Assembly (NCBI RefSeq): GCF_030272615.1
Contig: NC_081405.1
Coordinates: forward strand, 575,533,752 to 575,593,751
Direction of reading: 5' to 3'
DNA from: Cryptomeria japonica
Taxonomy: Eukaryota > Streptophyta > Pinopsida > Cupressales > Cupressaceae
DNA length: 60,000 nucleotides
Position 1 is the stretch's first letter. Each line of letters begins with the position of its first letter. A program made the translations under genes and the position numbers. The notes under the pieces were generated by a model that worked only from the letters and a program-made list of their open reading frames with translations, was not told the origin of the DNA and made no database searches. This document shows positions 33,020 to 45,520 of the stretch, one piece after another.

Positions 33020-36000
33020 ATGAGCCAGGCGACGAGTGGTGCTGGAGGTTCCAAGCCCAAGCCCAAGCCCAAGCCAAAGCCCAAGGCCATGACAAGTGGA
33101 GTAGGTGGACCTGGAGGTTCCAAGGCCAGTGCCAGTGCCACTGAGGAAACGATGGTTAAGAAATACAAAGATGAATTTGTAGATTTGATGCCAGGGACTT
33201 CCATTGCTTTGAATACAAATCATTTGGCATGGAGAGATTTATGGAGCCAATGCAAAAACCCTACCATGCTTAATATGACTGGTTCTGCTCTATTTCATTA
33301 TTTCTAGAAAAATAGGGTTAAGGGTGTCCCTATGTCACACCCTTGGGATTTAAATATGGCAAAGTTAATTGTGCCAGATGTGTATGTTGATGTGGATTTG
33401 ATCAAAGAGTTGGGAAAACGCTATTGCCCTGTATCTAGGGTAATCTGAAGAAAGAACCAGTCTGCCCTAGTTTCATCTAACATAGCTAGCTTTGTTGAAG
33501 CTTTCCAGATTACCGGTGCTGCATGTACAGATATAGATTTGGAGCAGATTGTAGAGGATTATGACAAATACAAATGTGTTATCAAGAAGCATGCAATGCC
33601 CAGATACATGCCTAGGGTGAATAAGAAGCCGGTTATAATTCCAGAGAGTATCGAACCACCACTTGACATCACACCTTTCCACCATTATATGCATTGTACA
33701 ATCTATGGATTATGCAGAGTGTTGGGTTTTGATGGAGATTCAACAGTGTCAGCTGAATTACTGATGATGGCTATGGACATTCAACACCCAGATGTTAACA
33801 AAGATTATGATTATGTGGCCTATGTGGTTGAACACATTCATAATGCTCTAGTTGAAATTCAGAGTGGTGCACCTAGCCCTACATTCAAGCATTATTCATT
33901 GCTGATGCATTTAATCTTGTTCTATAATGTTGAGTTCATCGATAAAGAATTGGAGCTTTTCAAAGAAGAATCCGGTGGCTTAGTGCCAATACAAAGATGG
34001 ACCCAGGTTTGGGATAGTAGTTCTCCCCATTCTTCTTTCCTTTTCTTTGAAAATTGGATTGTTTCACCAATTATGGAAATGCTAGGAATAAATAGGGAAC
34101 GATTGTCAATTAATGTTAGGAGACTTTTGAGACCTTACCAATATTTTCCAAACTAGCCTATTTCACATAACTGGGGGGACATTTTTTTTTTTGATAACTT
34201 TACTGTGATGAGAGTCTATGGGTGTCCTCAGCCTCCCCATATTTTACCAAAATTTGTTCCAATTAGGATTGCTTTTATGGAGTTTATCTAGCAATTGACC
34301 CTAGTTGAAAAAGAATACCTTGATAAACACAAGAAGGGTACTTTTCTTCCTAGGATTTGGGTTGCATCTGATTTTACCATTGGTAGGAGTTCCTTTGATG
34401 AAGTAAACAATTTCCTTAAACAGTATAGGTTGGTTATTATTGTGTCTAGATTTTGTGATCCGTAACAATTTATTAAAGTTGCAATGCGAAAAATGACACC
34501 TTGGGCCACAATAAAGGACCATGAACCATTGGATGCTGAAGACATGGTTAGAAATTTGCTGAGAAAAGATGAAGTACAAGAAAGGAGAAGAAAATAGAAA
34601 AATTTGACGAGAGTTGAAGCACAATTGTTGGCTGCTGACCCTAGTTTCTCAGGTTTTTGCCCTGATAGCCCATACTTAGAGAGGATTAACAAAATGCTGA
34701 GTTTATATGAAACTCTGATGGAACAAATGCCTCAAATTCCAAAAGTGACTGCTCCGCAACAAGACCCCCAAGATGGACATTCTTCACATGGCAAGAGGCC
34801 ACTTAGTGTGTCTGCTGATGATGTAGAGAGCGGGGATGAAGTTCAATCTACCCGAGTACTAGCTACAAAGAAACAAAAAACCACTGAGATCGGTACAATT
34901 GTGAGGAGAGACCCTGCTAGAGCAATTGTTACAGAACAAGGACACTACTTTCATCAAATAAGGAGACATCTAAGAGAAGTAGGGCAGAATGAAGAATAGG
35001 GAGAAACAAATGAAGCCCTTGCTCAAGGCTTTGACAAGCATGTGATGTTGTCAAATGAGTTCATGAAAGATGATGACTTTATTAGGTCAAATGAATTTAA
35101 CAGTTTTTTGACAAAGTTGAAACAAAATCAATTAAAACAAAATCTGATCATAGAGGAAGCGAATGAAGAAAAGAAAGAGGAGATCATCAAGGCACTGTAG
35201 GAATATGATCCGAACAGGGAGGAAATATCTGTGGAATAGGCAAGACAATTGATAAAGAGTACTGGTATGATTATGATGCATGACTAGCATTTCCAGTCTA
35301 TTTTTATTATTGATCAGATTAGGTAGCAAGAGGACCCAATGTTTAGAACTGAATTTTTAAATTGGAGATGTAATAAGAGGATCAAGATTTAATCCTAAGT
35401 CAAAGACACTTGCTACTTGGTCTTTGGCCCCTTCCACTCAAAAGCCCCACCTTCTAAATATCCAAGTATAAAAGAAAGCTAATAGAATGATTTGGAACTT
35501 GTAGAACACAACTAACACAGAGGTTGCCTCATTTTTTACTCAAGTTTCTTTCATGAATTTATCAAAAATAGAGGATTTGTCAAGAAGATACACAGAAACA
35601 TATACCCAATTGATTGCATTGTCTAAAAAATATGAAGAGACAATGATGAAGAAGGGTGCTCTGGAGGTAGAGTTAGTGGAGTTGAAAGAAAAAATTGCAA
35701 ATGAGCCCCTCCAATACAGATTACGAAACAAGTACAAGAAATACTAGCTGATGTGACAACAAAAATGGAGGAATACGTAAGGAAAATTGAAAAGCTTGAA
35801 AAGGAACAAAATTTCAAGGCTATCTCTATTGTGTCAAGAATTATGAAACACATGATTAGTGTATTGAAAGACAAATTGATGGTTGTGCATGATATGCACA
35901 TTTCTTTGAAAGAGGCAAGCAAAACATCCTCTGAGGTTGTTTCTTTTCTTGGACCTTTGTTCAATGTTTGGTCAGGAAGAAGAAGATTAATGGATAAGCT

Positions 36001-36415
36001 AGATACTACAATGATGTATAGTGACGAGTTCCCTCCCAAGATCAATGACACTAAAGACATGGTAGAGGTAATGAATGCAGCTTATGCATTTTTCACAAGG
36101 AAGGATGTGCTTATAAATGAAAAATCGCAGACATTTGGGGAAGGTTAGAACAAATTGGTGCCTTCAATTTATGGTAGTAATGGAGATTTGAAATTAGTTA
36201 CTGATTGGACCAGCGAATTTGATTTGATTCTGGAGCAAGGAGAAATAATCAAGCATGTAAATGAACATGTTCATGCTGATTTCCTTAATGGTTTGCTTGA
36301 TTCACTGTTCAAGGTTGAGGTTGACCATGTAAAGTTTATTGTTGAGTCCAGGGCAGTTACAGATGACAGATGGGTAGATTCAATTGCAAAGTTGGAAGAG
36401 GTAAAGCCATGCTAA
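33020..36415 (+). pseudogene. Long broken gag-like ORF with coiled-coil C-terminus
   Basis: About 1,130 codons lie almost wholly in one frame. The ATG at 33020 follows the CG-motif array; it is preceded by TTTCTCCTGCAGCTAAA. The N-terminus is low-complexity (Lys-Pro repeats coded by CCAAGC hexamers, 33052-33087, then Ala/Ser/Thr). The centre (about 33310-34600) shares the pattern KL(I/V)VP(D/N)VxVxxxLxKxLxxxY with the minus-strand ORF at 45521-46207. A linker at about 34740-34900 is Pro/Gln-rich. The C-terminal third (about 35550-35880) is Lys/Glu-rich coiled coil. About a dozen in-frame stops, mostly TAG, and a short shifted part near 35390-35750 inactivate it. No enzyme motif is seen. It may be gag-like or mobile-domain-like; function unknown. 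Confidence 0.6.
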
Positions 36416-38399
36416 AGCTAAAGAAGAAATCTCAGGTTGAGGTTGCTACCCAAGATTCCTCACAGTAATCCTAAGCTTATTGAATCCTTGGGTTGAGGTT
36501 GCCACTTTTATTGATCAATGATGTTGAACTTGAAAACTCTTATATTAATATAGTTATAATAGCTCAACTGTTCAAGAATTTGATAAGTGCATAGTGGAAT
36601 CGTATTGTGAATTTACTTTCTGATATCATTAAGAATATAATATCAATATCATTTGCAGTTTGAGCAATTCGATCTTCACATAATTGTCTTTGTGTTGAAT
36701 TTATGTTTTCACTGTGAATTGAATGGTCAAGGGTTTTTCAGTTTACATATGAATCTAGGTTGTGTAACTGTATGTAATAGCATTATTCATAATTTTATTC
36801 TTATTTATCTGCAAATGAATCTTATTGAAGTTTATTATCAGGTTGTCTTGAATTGTAAGTGACTCTATGCCCTAGGATAAGGCACTGGTTTTTTGTCTTG
36901 ATGTTTTACTAATTATGTTGTATAATTGTATTCCTATCTAATAATCTATTGTGGTGTTTAATACTTTCATTCTTAATACTCTTATGATTTTATATGCTAT
37001 TGATGTTTATGTAATATATATGGAGGTGTTCTATGACTGTCTATGACTCTATAATCCACCCACCAGTTACAATGAGGTGAATCCTTAATTATTTAATATG
37101 ATTCCAGACTAACATAAATTTTGCATTCCTGGGCATAATAGGTTTAGGAAGCATTAAATGAAAAATTACATACACCATAACAATGCAACAAATGAAAAAA
37201 ATTAAATCTCATGATTTTGATCATTTGAAAGAGATAGAAGTATACACAAAATAAATTTATATATAGACAAAGCTTGACACTAAATGCTTTTCATTTTCTC
37301 TATAAATGACTATATAGTATACAACTTGCTCCCTTCACCTAGAGTCTAGAATCACTACTAGAACCAGAAAAGGAACCCCAATGCCTATACAACTTGCAAA
37401 ACTACTTGAGCCATGCCATTATCACCCTAATGCCTTCATTTCAGATGGAATGTGAGATATTATGTTCTATCCAAGTCCAATAGATCATTTCCAAATTGAG
37501 GAGGAAGCCTTCATGCCTAGGAATAGAGAAAATGGAAAGAGGAACTTGAGCCTTCATGCCCACAATCAGGGAAAGTGGAAACAGGAGCTTTAAGGTAAAT
37601 GTAATCTGTTGGGGAGGGGTCGCAGCTTCCATGTCGTCACAAAGATGACTAGCTACCACTCCCCACCCAAACAAATCCTTCTTTCATTACTCTACAGGCT
37701 CCTTCTTCAAAGCCCTTGCCATCTTATGGTAGAGTAAAAGTAGAGGATGTGCCATGCTTGACCCTTCTTGACAAGAAAAGGCTTTCACACCCCGTCTGGC
37801 AATCCTTCTCACTTTCACAACCCCTATGACAATAAACAAACTCACAGAGAAGAAAACAAAAAAAAACCTATCCGGTATCACAGAGAACACAAAAACTCCA
37901 TGCATGATCCTGCTCAAACATCAACTTCTTTTCTAAGGAAAAAACCACTCTCAAAAAATGAAAAAGGTTTCTTTTCTGAGTTTCTCTTCTACCAATTACG
38001 TCACCACTCGTGACTCTATTGTATTTATAATATTTTCAAACTTCATTTGGTGATTCTCATTCACGTGAAAAATCATCATTTTGGTGTTTTTCAACATGAT
38101 TGTAGACTCTAGAAATCATGCCTATCAAATCAACTACATCCTGCTAAGGCTCATCTATTGTGAACGATTTTGTTCTGATTTTATTCCTCCTTGATTGGAC
38201 AAATTATGCTTCAGAATCCCTGACAACAAGCAACCTGAGCTCTTATTTCTCATAGAAATCCGTGATCTCCCATCTCTAACTCAGAAGCTATCAAATCCTT
38301 TTATGCCTCTGAAACTGTCATCCTCGCTTGTCTAATCAACATTGACTCAAGAGAAACCTTAAAATTAGTCCCTCAGGAATGAGTCAACATCCAAGCCTT
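36416..38399. other. Noncoding stretch inside the proposed hAT element
   Basis: I see no gene, RNA or clear repeat here. Short open frames at 37441-37674 and 37687-38013 overlap on opposite strands and match nothing I recognise. Confidence 0.4.
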
Positions 38400-39080
38400 A
38401 AAAATTTTAGGTTGTGAGCTAGTGACCAGATAGTTTGTGGTTAAGTTTTATGGTTATCGCCAACTTGCGAGGTAAAATGTCTGAAGACATGATCAAGCTA
38501 CGAGCTAGCGACAAGTTGGTTTGGGTTTACATTGCGAGGTCTCTAGCTTTTTGGGTGTTAGCATTTTATGTTACTGAGCTGAAGATTGTTAGTGAAATTG
38601 CTTTGGTCACGAGGTCTCAAGTTGGTCTGATGTCATACATTATAGCCGTGAGAGTTAGCGAGTAACTCATTTCATACAGTTGTCGCTAGCTCTCATGTTT
38701 GTTTAATGTTAGCATTTTTAAGTCATGAGATAGCGACAAGATAGTTAGTGGTTAGGTTTAATGGTTATCGCCAGCTCACGAAGTTAAATGTCTGCAGACC
38801 GAATCAAGCCGCAAGCTTGCGAGTGAAGTGCTAGTGGTTAAGAGATAAACAGTTTTATGTTGGCGAGTACACGACAAGGGTTAAAGTTACCACTATCTCC
38901 AAGTCACTGCAGTGACGAGGACTTAACATTTGTGGTCAAGAATTGGCAAGTGCCAGTTTAGTTTCCCTCAGTCAGTAGATATTGAGGTTACAAAGGCTTA
39001 CCATTTTTAGCTTTTGAGTTGGAGATAGAGAGAGTCGTAAGGGCTTGTTGCTAGGTCGCGAGATTTTCTAATGGGTAGTC
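38400..39080. repeat. Second array of the TGCGAGC-type motif
   Basis: Same motif family as 31372-32900 (GAGCTAGCGAC, ATCGCCAACTTGCGAG, GTCGCTAGCTC). About 38415-38510 is repeated at about 38730-38825: both have TGGTTATCGCCA, AAATGTCTG and a GAGCTAGCGA or CAAGCTTGCGAG word in the same order. The TTAATGGTTATCGC phrase also occurs at 31391. The two arrays flank the ORF at 33020-36415, so they could be remnants of long terminal repeats of a nested element. Confidence 0.7.
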
Positions 39081-39140
39081 TTCCAGTTAGAGAGTTGATG
39101 ACTGTGTGCCACATGTTTTAATTACTTAAAGTTAATATCT

Positions 39141-39345
39141 TGAAATTGCCAATATTTTTTTTTATGGTTTGAAAATAGCTTGAAATCGCCAATATTTTAT
39201 TTTTATGGTTTGAAAATAGCTTGAAATCACCAATATTTTTTTTAATGGTTTGAAAATAGCTTGAAATCTCCAATATTTTATTTTTATGATTTGAAAATAG
39301 GTTGAAATTGCCAATGCATATATTTTTCTAGTTTTAAAAACATTA
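39141..39345. repeat. 40-41 bp tandem repeat in the right subterminal region of the hAT element
   Basis: Units at 39141, 39181, 39222, 39262 and 39303 share TTGAAATCGCCAATATTT followed by TATGGTTTGAAAATAGC. Related single words AATTCACCCATG, AATTCGCCAATAAAATT and TTTCGCCAGG continue to about 39540, close to the proposed right end at 39569. Confidence 0.85.
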
Positions 39346-39577
39346 CAATTCACCCATGCAATTATTTTTTGGGTTTTAAAAAGAGTACAATTCATCAGGA
39401 TTTTTCACAAACTTTGAGCGATCATGGCTAATTTTCCAATGGAGATTATTATTTTTCTCCATAAACCGCAAAAATTCGCCAATAAAATTAAAATTTTCCT
39501 CAGAATTATACAACTTTCGCCAGGTTTTTACACCTCGTCCAAGGGAGGGTTTTCTTAAAGTTTTCCCTAATTCATAC

Positions 39578-39601
39578 TGGAGTGGACTCTTTTCTCCAAC
39601 A
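39578..39601 (+). repeat. Right part of the split copia-type LTR
   Basis: TGGAGTGGACTCTTTTCTCC then AACA corresponds to CTAGAGTGAAATCTTTTCTT then CAACA at the end of the LTR at 41253-41608. Confidence 0.65.
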
Positions 39602-41252
39602 TATTATATTACTATTAAGAAGATATTAATCATGAGCTTGGCCTTATAAAGCCCATATATTCTTTGAGAGTTTGATTTGGTTATTTTACTGACACTTGGA
39701 GTGTTGTATTGGTGCTTGATGACTTTGCAATTATGATGTGGTGTCTTGTTGGCGTGGGTAACAATAAAATCATTACCCTTTAAAGGACTATTTTTTTTTC
39801 TGTAAGCTTCTTATTGGTGCTAAATTTTTGGCTGCAAGTGCCTTTTATAGGTCCTTTTCACAAAATTACATAACTTTTACAAATAAACACTACTTTTTGC
39901 AATCCAGATAATGATGAAAATCTCCTTTCATCAATTTCACATTTGATAGGGTATTTAAGTTCTACTATTAATTTTGCACAACATAATTTTATTGATCTCT
40001 TTATCATATAAAAAGTGTATGATTAATGTCATAATGGGTTATACAAGTATCCTTATATTATTACTTTTACTAAACATAATTATTAGTCTTAGGAAAAAGA
40101 AATAATCACACATTGTAGATGGCTTAATCGCTTATATCATCTTTATAAAATCATTGCTAAGCTAAAGACACCACTGCAGTAATTAGTTTAGGGATATATA
40201 AATGATCGTATCATAGGGTTGATTGGTTGAAACATTAGTCAAATCTTCCTCCATAAAAATCTACACCAATTTTAGAGGTATTTCGTGCCCATACATTATT
40301 TTGACCACTATTCAAGGGAAATTTTTGGAGATCCTAATTTTCCTCCATTCCCAAATGATCCTACTTTAGATTGATTTCTTCAAATTGATAATATTGAAAA
40401 TATTTACTTTGATGGTCATATCTTAGAAGAGTTGGAATGTGAAGCAATAGTTGAGAGCTATGATGATCTCGAGGCTCAACCTACAACTCTTACTTCTCCA
40501 GTTGAAATCACACATTCATATTTTGTTCGTGTATCTAATGATTCATTGCAATGAGTATATATTTGTATTATTTTAATTAGGATTCATTTTCTTTGAATAT
40601 TAGCTTATTATTCATTAACTCTCATATTTCATATTTTGGGGACACATTTGAGGGTTTGCCTCTCCTAATTCATGATAGTTGTGGCACTATTGTTGTCGCT
40701 TTTTCTTTGTCTTTAAATCTTGTTCAAAATTATTTTCTATCATTCTTTTCTTGTCACCTTATATTATGATTGGGTGTGTACTTGATTGATTTTTTGCATT
40801 TTTATCTTCTAAGGTCATGGTGATATATGAGTAGACATCACATATATCATCTTCATAAATGTGGATTTATTTTCCTACAAATTTCTATGAATGGGAAGCA
40901 TTCCTATATTTGTACTTCATTTATCTTCTTCACAAGGGTAGAAATATTGTTTGTATACATTGGAGAAATATTCTTTATAGATATTTGACTATGTTGATCG
41001 TATATCCATGATGTATTTAGTCCTTGTAGAATGTGATTGACTCCTCCATGCATCATCTTGTTTCTTTTCTCTTTTAGAGATGATTTTTCTCCCATGTGGT
41101 TTTCTCCTTTTTCCCATTTGTAAGAGATTTTACTTCCTTGCATTCCATGTGAATTCTAATTGGTACCTAAAATGGTTCTGTAGCTAGAACACATCTTTCA
41201 TGTTCCAAATATTTTATAATAATCTTCTCCTTATATTGCATTTAACGTGGAT
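39602..41252. other. Unassigned region between two related LTRs
   Basis: Possibly the interior of a copia element, since it lies between LTRs of one family in the same orientation, but no primer-binding site or pol motif is visible. A plus-strand stretch at about 40288-40552 reads with few stops (acidic, ending TGA near 40552) and a minus-strand frame of 79 codons spans 40904-41143; I recognise neither. Confidence 0.3.
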
Positions 41253-41608
41253 TGTTGGAGTAAACTAGTATTTACTCTATGCTTAAGTTTACTTAGGCAT
41301 TAATTAGTTAGTTGTTAGCAAAATATTATTTAATATTTCTAAAGTGCATTGATATTTATAGTGAGGTTGTTCAACTTTACCTACTCCCTACCAACGCTCA
41401 CATCCTATTTAGACACATTTCATCATCAAGTGTTCTGTTATCTTAAGCTCTTTCCTATTTATGCAAAGTTTTTGTATATTGTAAATCATTTGAATAATTC
41501 AATAACAAAAATAACCTATATCATTTTTATTATTGGTGAAATATTATTCCCTCGGTTTGAAGATTATATTGTTGTTTTCTATTCTAGAGTGAAATCTTTT
41601 CTTCAACA
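41253..41608 (+). repeat. Copia-type LTR
   Basis: Starts TGTTGGAG and ends CTTCAACA, so its ends are near-perfect inverted repeats, as in plant copia LTRs. The preceding AACGTGGAT resembles the degenerate copia junction GTGGGAGAT before TGTTGG. It is homologous to 27065-27379 plus 39578-39601. No target duplication was found. Confidence 0.65.
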
Positions 41609-41799
41609 AAGACATCATCAATTAAATAAAAATAAGATCAAGATTTATCTAAAGAATGAACATCAAACTAACCACAAAAATCTTAAAAAATAATTAAATT
41701 GTCTCTTTCTCTTCCCTGGAAGAGAATGATATATACTATTCAACATACATAATTATAATAGAAATAATTTTTTTCAATATATTAATGAGAAAGACTATT

Positions 41800-42721
41800 A
41801 AATAAATTTTTATTTAGAATGGGCTTAAGTAATGTTTCATCTATGTGACCAAATATATTATACCACAACATGCATGCATCATTAGTGCTATCTATATTTG
41901 TAGAGTTACTAAAAATTGAGGCATTAAACCTCAACAATGTTTATATACCAAATCTTAATTAATAATCACCAAATATCACTTACCAACTTCTAATAATACT
42001 TGTCAAACTCCATATGCATTCCAATATCATTTAATTTGGATACCAAAATTATATTTCTTGCAAGTTCCATTATATGTAAAATATTATCAAAAAATTTATA
42101 CTCCTCCATCACTAAAACATAACTCTACCTTTTATTTTTTACAAGCTTATCTATGTTCTTGTTGCCAAGTAAAATTACACCCCATTCATATGCTTTGTAA
42201 GAGGAAAAATACTCCTTGTTATGAGTCATGTAGTAAAAGGCACCTAAATCAATAATCTAAGCATGATCCCTAATATTGTTAGCAAAACTAAGTAGAGCAT
42301 CAAAATCAACATTTGAGGACTTCTCTATGTAGGAATCAAATTTCCTTTTCTTTAATGCACGTTCATTCTTACATGCCCTGTTATACAAGAATTTCAACAC
42401 TACCAGCTTTCGAGGGTTCTTCAAACTCCCTTCAGACTTTCCCCTCTTTTTATCCCCTTTAGGAACCTTGGAAGCCAACATTTATTAAAAAATTACTATT
42501 ATCTTCTAAAAGAAGAATGGAAATCATTTATTTTTTATTGGCTTTAAATCACAATTGTTAAATAAAATAATTAGAATATCCCAAGCTTCAAGAAAAGAGA
42601 AAATAAATAATATAAGTTTAACTTCATTGTCCAATTTAGCATTGACCAAAGGAAGATGAATTAAAATAAAATAAAACACATTTGAATGATTGATCTTTTT
42701 TTTTAAAGAATACAACCTCAT
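41800..42721 (-). pseudogene. Ty1/copia gag-protease remnant
   Basis: On the minus strand, 42721-42525 resembles the copia gag core (LYSLK, then a VNAKLDNEVKLIL-type segment). A Lys/Arg-rich linker follows (42481-42257). Next is a protease-like IIDLGAFYYMTHNKEYFSSY near 42240-42180, where copia proteases have IIDSGASYHMTxNKEWFSSY; the catalytic DSG triad reads DLG. A decayed pre-integrase stretch ends near 41800. The rest of pol is missing. Stops and frame changes are frequent. Confidence 0.6.
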
Positions 42722-42743
42722 CTTGAGATATCATTAATTGGAT

Positions 42744-43215
42744 AAACTTTTAGTTATATAAATATCACCTATCCTCTTCAACAACTTATATCTAAATATT
42801 CTATCAAGACATTAAAGAGGACAAAATGTGTAGGACACAACTGAATGATTTCTAATGCCTTCTTGTCAAATTCATTCGAAGCATCATCCAACATGGTATA
42901 TTTATCTATTTTTTTTTCATATGAAAATTAGAAAGTCCTAATATATTTCTTCTAAAAGGTCTTCAAAATATAGTTATATAAACTTTTAGTTATATAAATA
43001 TCACCTATCCTCTTCAACAACTTATATCCAAATCTTCTATCAAGACATTAAAGAGGACAAAAGGCATAGGACACAACTGAATGATTTCTAATACCTTCTT
43101 GTCAAATTCAATAGAAGCATCATCCAACATGATAGATTTATCTATTTTCTTTTCATATGAAAATTAGAAAGTCCTAGCATATTTCTTCTGAAACATCTTC
43201 AAAATTTAATTTCCA
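42744..43215 (+). repeat. 236-bp tandem duplication inside copy B
   Basis: Units 42744-42979 and 42980-43215 both start AAACTTTTAGTTATATAAAT and contain CAAGACATTAAAGAGGACAA. Copy A has a single unit at about 2015-2245, so the duplication arose after the two copies separated. Confidence 0.85.
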
Positions 43216-44480
43216 CATCTTGTAACTGGTGCCATTAAATTTCTCGATACACATGCATGAAGGAGAATCCATTAATTTTCATCATTTATTTAAATATAAA
43301 AAATGAAACGAAAAACATCAAAACATAAATAGAAAGACATCCCACTTTAACAAAACTATTACCTCTGGTACTAAATATTGAGAAATAAAGTGAGTAAAGC
43401 TTAAAATATTAACTGTCATATGTTATTACAAATACAGAAGATTATTACAATATAGGAAGTAAACAAGTAATTGCACATTTGACATGAATATAAAATAAGC
43501 ATACCAAAAGAAACATCATATTTATGTGGACAAACCCTTTTAGGAAAAAATCCACTAGAGAAAGAGGGAAAATATATTACTATTCTTCAACAGTGGGAAC
43601 ACTAAAATAATTCACTTCATTGCACTTCTCCAATGAGACCTATAATCACCTAGAAACCTAAAAAAAATATGATGAAAGAACTATGCCATTTCTACAATTT
43701 ATTTTATACTAGGATAAATAGAACCATTATTGTTTTAAAAGGAGTAAACTATGATTTGTAAAATTCCACACCTTGGAGAATGAGATACCAATATACATAT
43801 GTAATAAAATTAATAAAATTATTCAAGTTATTTCATATTGAGAACCAAACCTAAAGCCACTTATACCTTTGCCATATTAAATACTATCTAACTCCTAGTT
43901 GTATTTCTGATCTCCAAATTGATATTTGTTCTAATCCCAAAATTTAGCACCCATTGCATGACCTATAATATCTTAATAGGGACATTGGAAAGAGTTTATA
44001 TTATCTCTTTTGATATATCATTATCACCTCCTCATGTTAACATCTTGAACCATCAAAGTTAAGATTGCACGATCCAAATTTAGATAGGTCCAAGTTATAA
44101 TTTTTTGATAAAATAGTTTAAAACCTTCAACTTTAATTAATTTATTAAAATACTTCTATAGCATTGTAATTTATACCTGCTTATAACTTTGTACTCACTT
44201 GGGCATCACTTTGGTATTCTAACTTCCCATTCATCAATGCAGTACTGATTCTTCTCATACTGCATTCGAAACTCATATTTTAATCACCTTTCTATCTACC
44301 CCTCATTCTATAGTCCTAGTTTTTATGACTAGGGAATTAGGTTCCCTAGTCCTATAGAACACCTTATTCTTCCTAAGTAGGCCCTAAATTGGAGCCTCAA
44401 AAATCTCATTTCATTTGAGCAAAAAAATTGCCCTTGTCTCGGCCTATTCTAAAAATTAATTTGGTTTTTGGATGGTCAAG

Positions 44481-44489
44481 TATAAAAGG
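44481..44489 (+). promoter_or_regulatory. TATA box in an LTR-like segment
   Basis: TATAAAAGG about 315 bp inside the TGTAATTT end at 44165 would fit the U3-R boundary of an LTR. The following 74-codon frame (44542-44766) is not recognised and is probably noncoding. Confidence 0.35.
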
Positions 44490-45520
44490 AGGCATGCCCC
44501 TCTCATTTTAAGCTAACCAAAATCAAGATCTCAATTACACTTTGATGGTTCCCAAAACCACAAATTGGGAATCAAAAGGGCTTGCCAAATCCCTAACTAA
44601 TCCATCAGCCTTGGCCAATGAACCGGAATGGTCAAAGACCAAATTCCTCTGCACTTTAGGCTTCACTAAACCTAGGTGGGTATACCCTAATCTTAAAAGA
44701 ATAAAGAGATTTATTTATAGTGAATTTAAATTATTAAAAATAGTTTTTTACAAGACTGGCAAATAATTTCCCATAACTATGCTTTATTGATATGCTTTTA
44801 AGTTGTTTTAATTTGAAATTTGAGTATAATTAGATGCAAATAAAAGTTATAAAAGAATGTTGCTCGAACTAAGATTAATTATGAAAGAACAAGGCAAGTA
44901 AAAACTAGTAATATATTTCTCCAGTGATGACTTTGTGCACACTTAATCTATTAACAAAAAACTAGAAATAAACAAGTGCCTTATCTGATAGTTTACATGT
45001 CACTTAATGGATAAATACTTGTAATCTTTGGAGAGAGTGTGAAGAAAAAAGCTATCACTGAAATATCTATAATGTATGCTTTGAGAACAACAAAAACAAT
45101 TATGCTATCTCTATACCAACAAATGATAAAATATTACAACAAATCTTCCTTAGATTTATCCGAAAGATTTTAAATCATTAACAACATATGACATGAAATG
45201 ATCTGAAGATGAAAATAGCGGACCTTGTATATTGATTTCTAGGGTTAATTAGTGTACAAAAAGTGCAGACTCACAGATACTTCATTATTACACTTGTTTG
45301 CACAAAAAATGGATTTTGATTTCTATGGACTTCTCTTACATAATACTATAGGTACCAATAGATGATCTGAAAAGATAATCTTACTTGTGTTTTGTCTCTA
45401 GAATACAAAATGACTCTCTATAAATGCATGACTCAAATGATATGAATGAAAGGACACACCCTTTCATTAGTACAAACAAAGACTAGAAAAATTCCTAACT
45501 ATCCCTCTTAACTACTATAA

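Larger units (their letters stand above)
27380..39569 (+). mobile_element. Proposed giant hAT-superfamily DNA transposon (12.2 kb)
   Basis: An 8-bp direct repeat brackets it, ATTCGTAC (27372-27379) and ATTCATAC (39570-39577), at the point where a copia-type LTR is split. Removing 27380-39577 restores an LTR colinear with 41253-41608. The ends read CAGAGAG... and ...TTTTCCCTA; the reversed right end starts TAGGGA, and allowing transitions both fit the hAT consensus CAGGGA. The interior contains a broken hAT transposase close to the left end and GCCAA-type subterminal motifs near both ends. A second long broken ORF and CG-motif arrays occupy the rest; whether they are cargo or a nested element is open. 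Confidence 0.65.

Noticed and set aside
32959-33223. Minus-strand frames rich in Gly/Leu opposite the start of the long ORF
   Set aside because: They mirror the low-complexity Lys-Pro hexamer repeat of the plus-strand ORF.
44542-44766. 74-codon plus-strand frame downstream of a TATA box
   Set aside because: No recognised domain, and the context looks like an LTR-type promoter at the edge of the 4.3 kb insertion.
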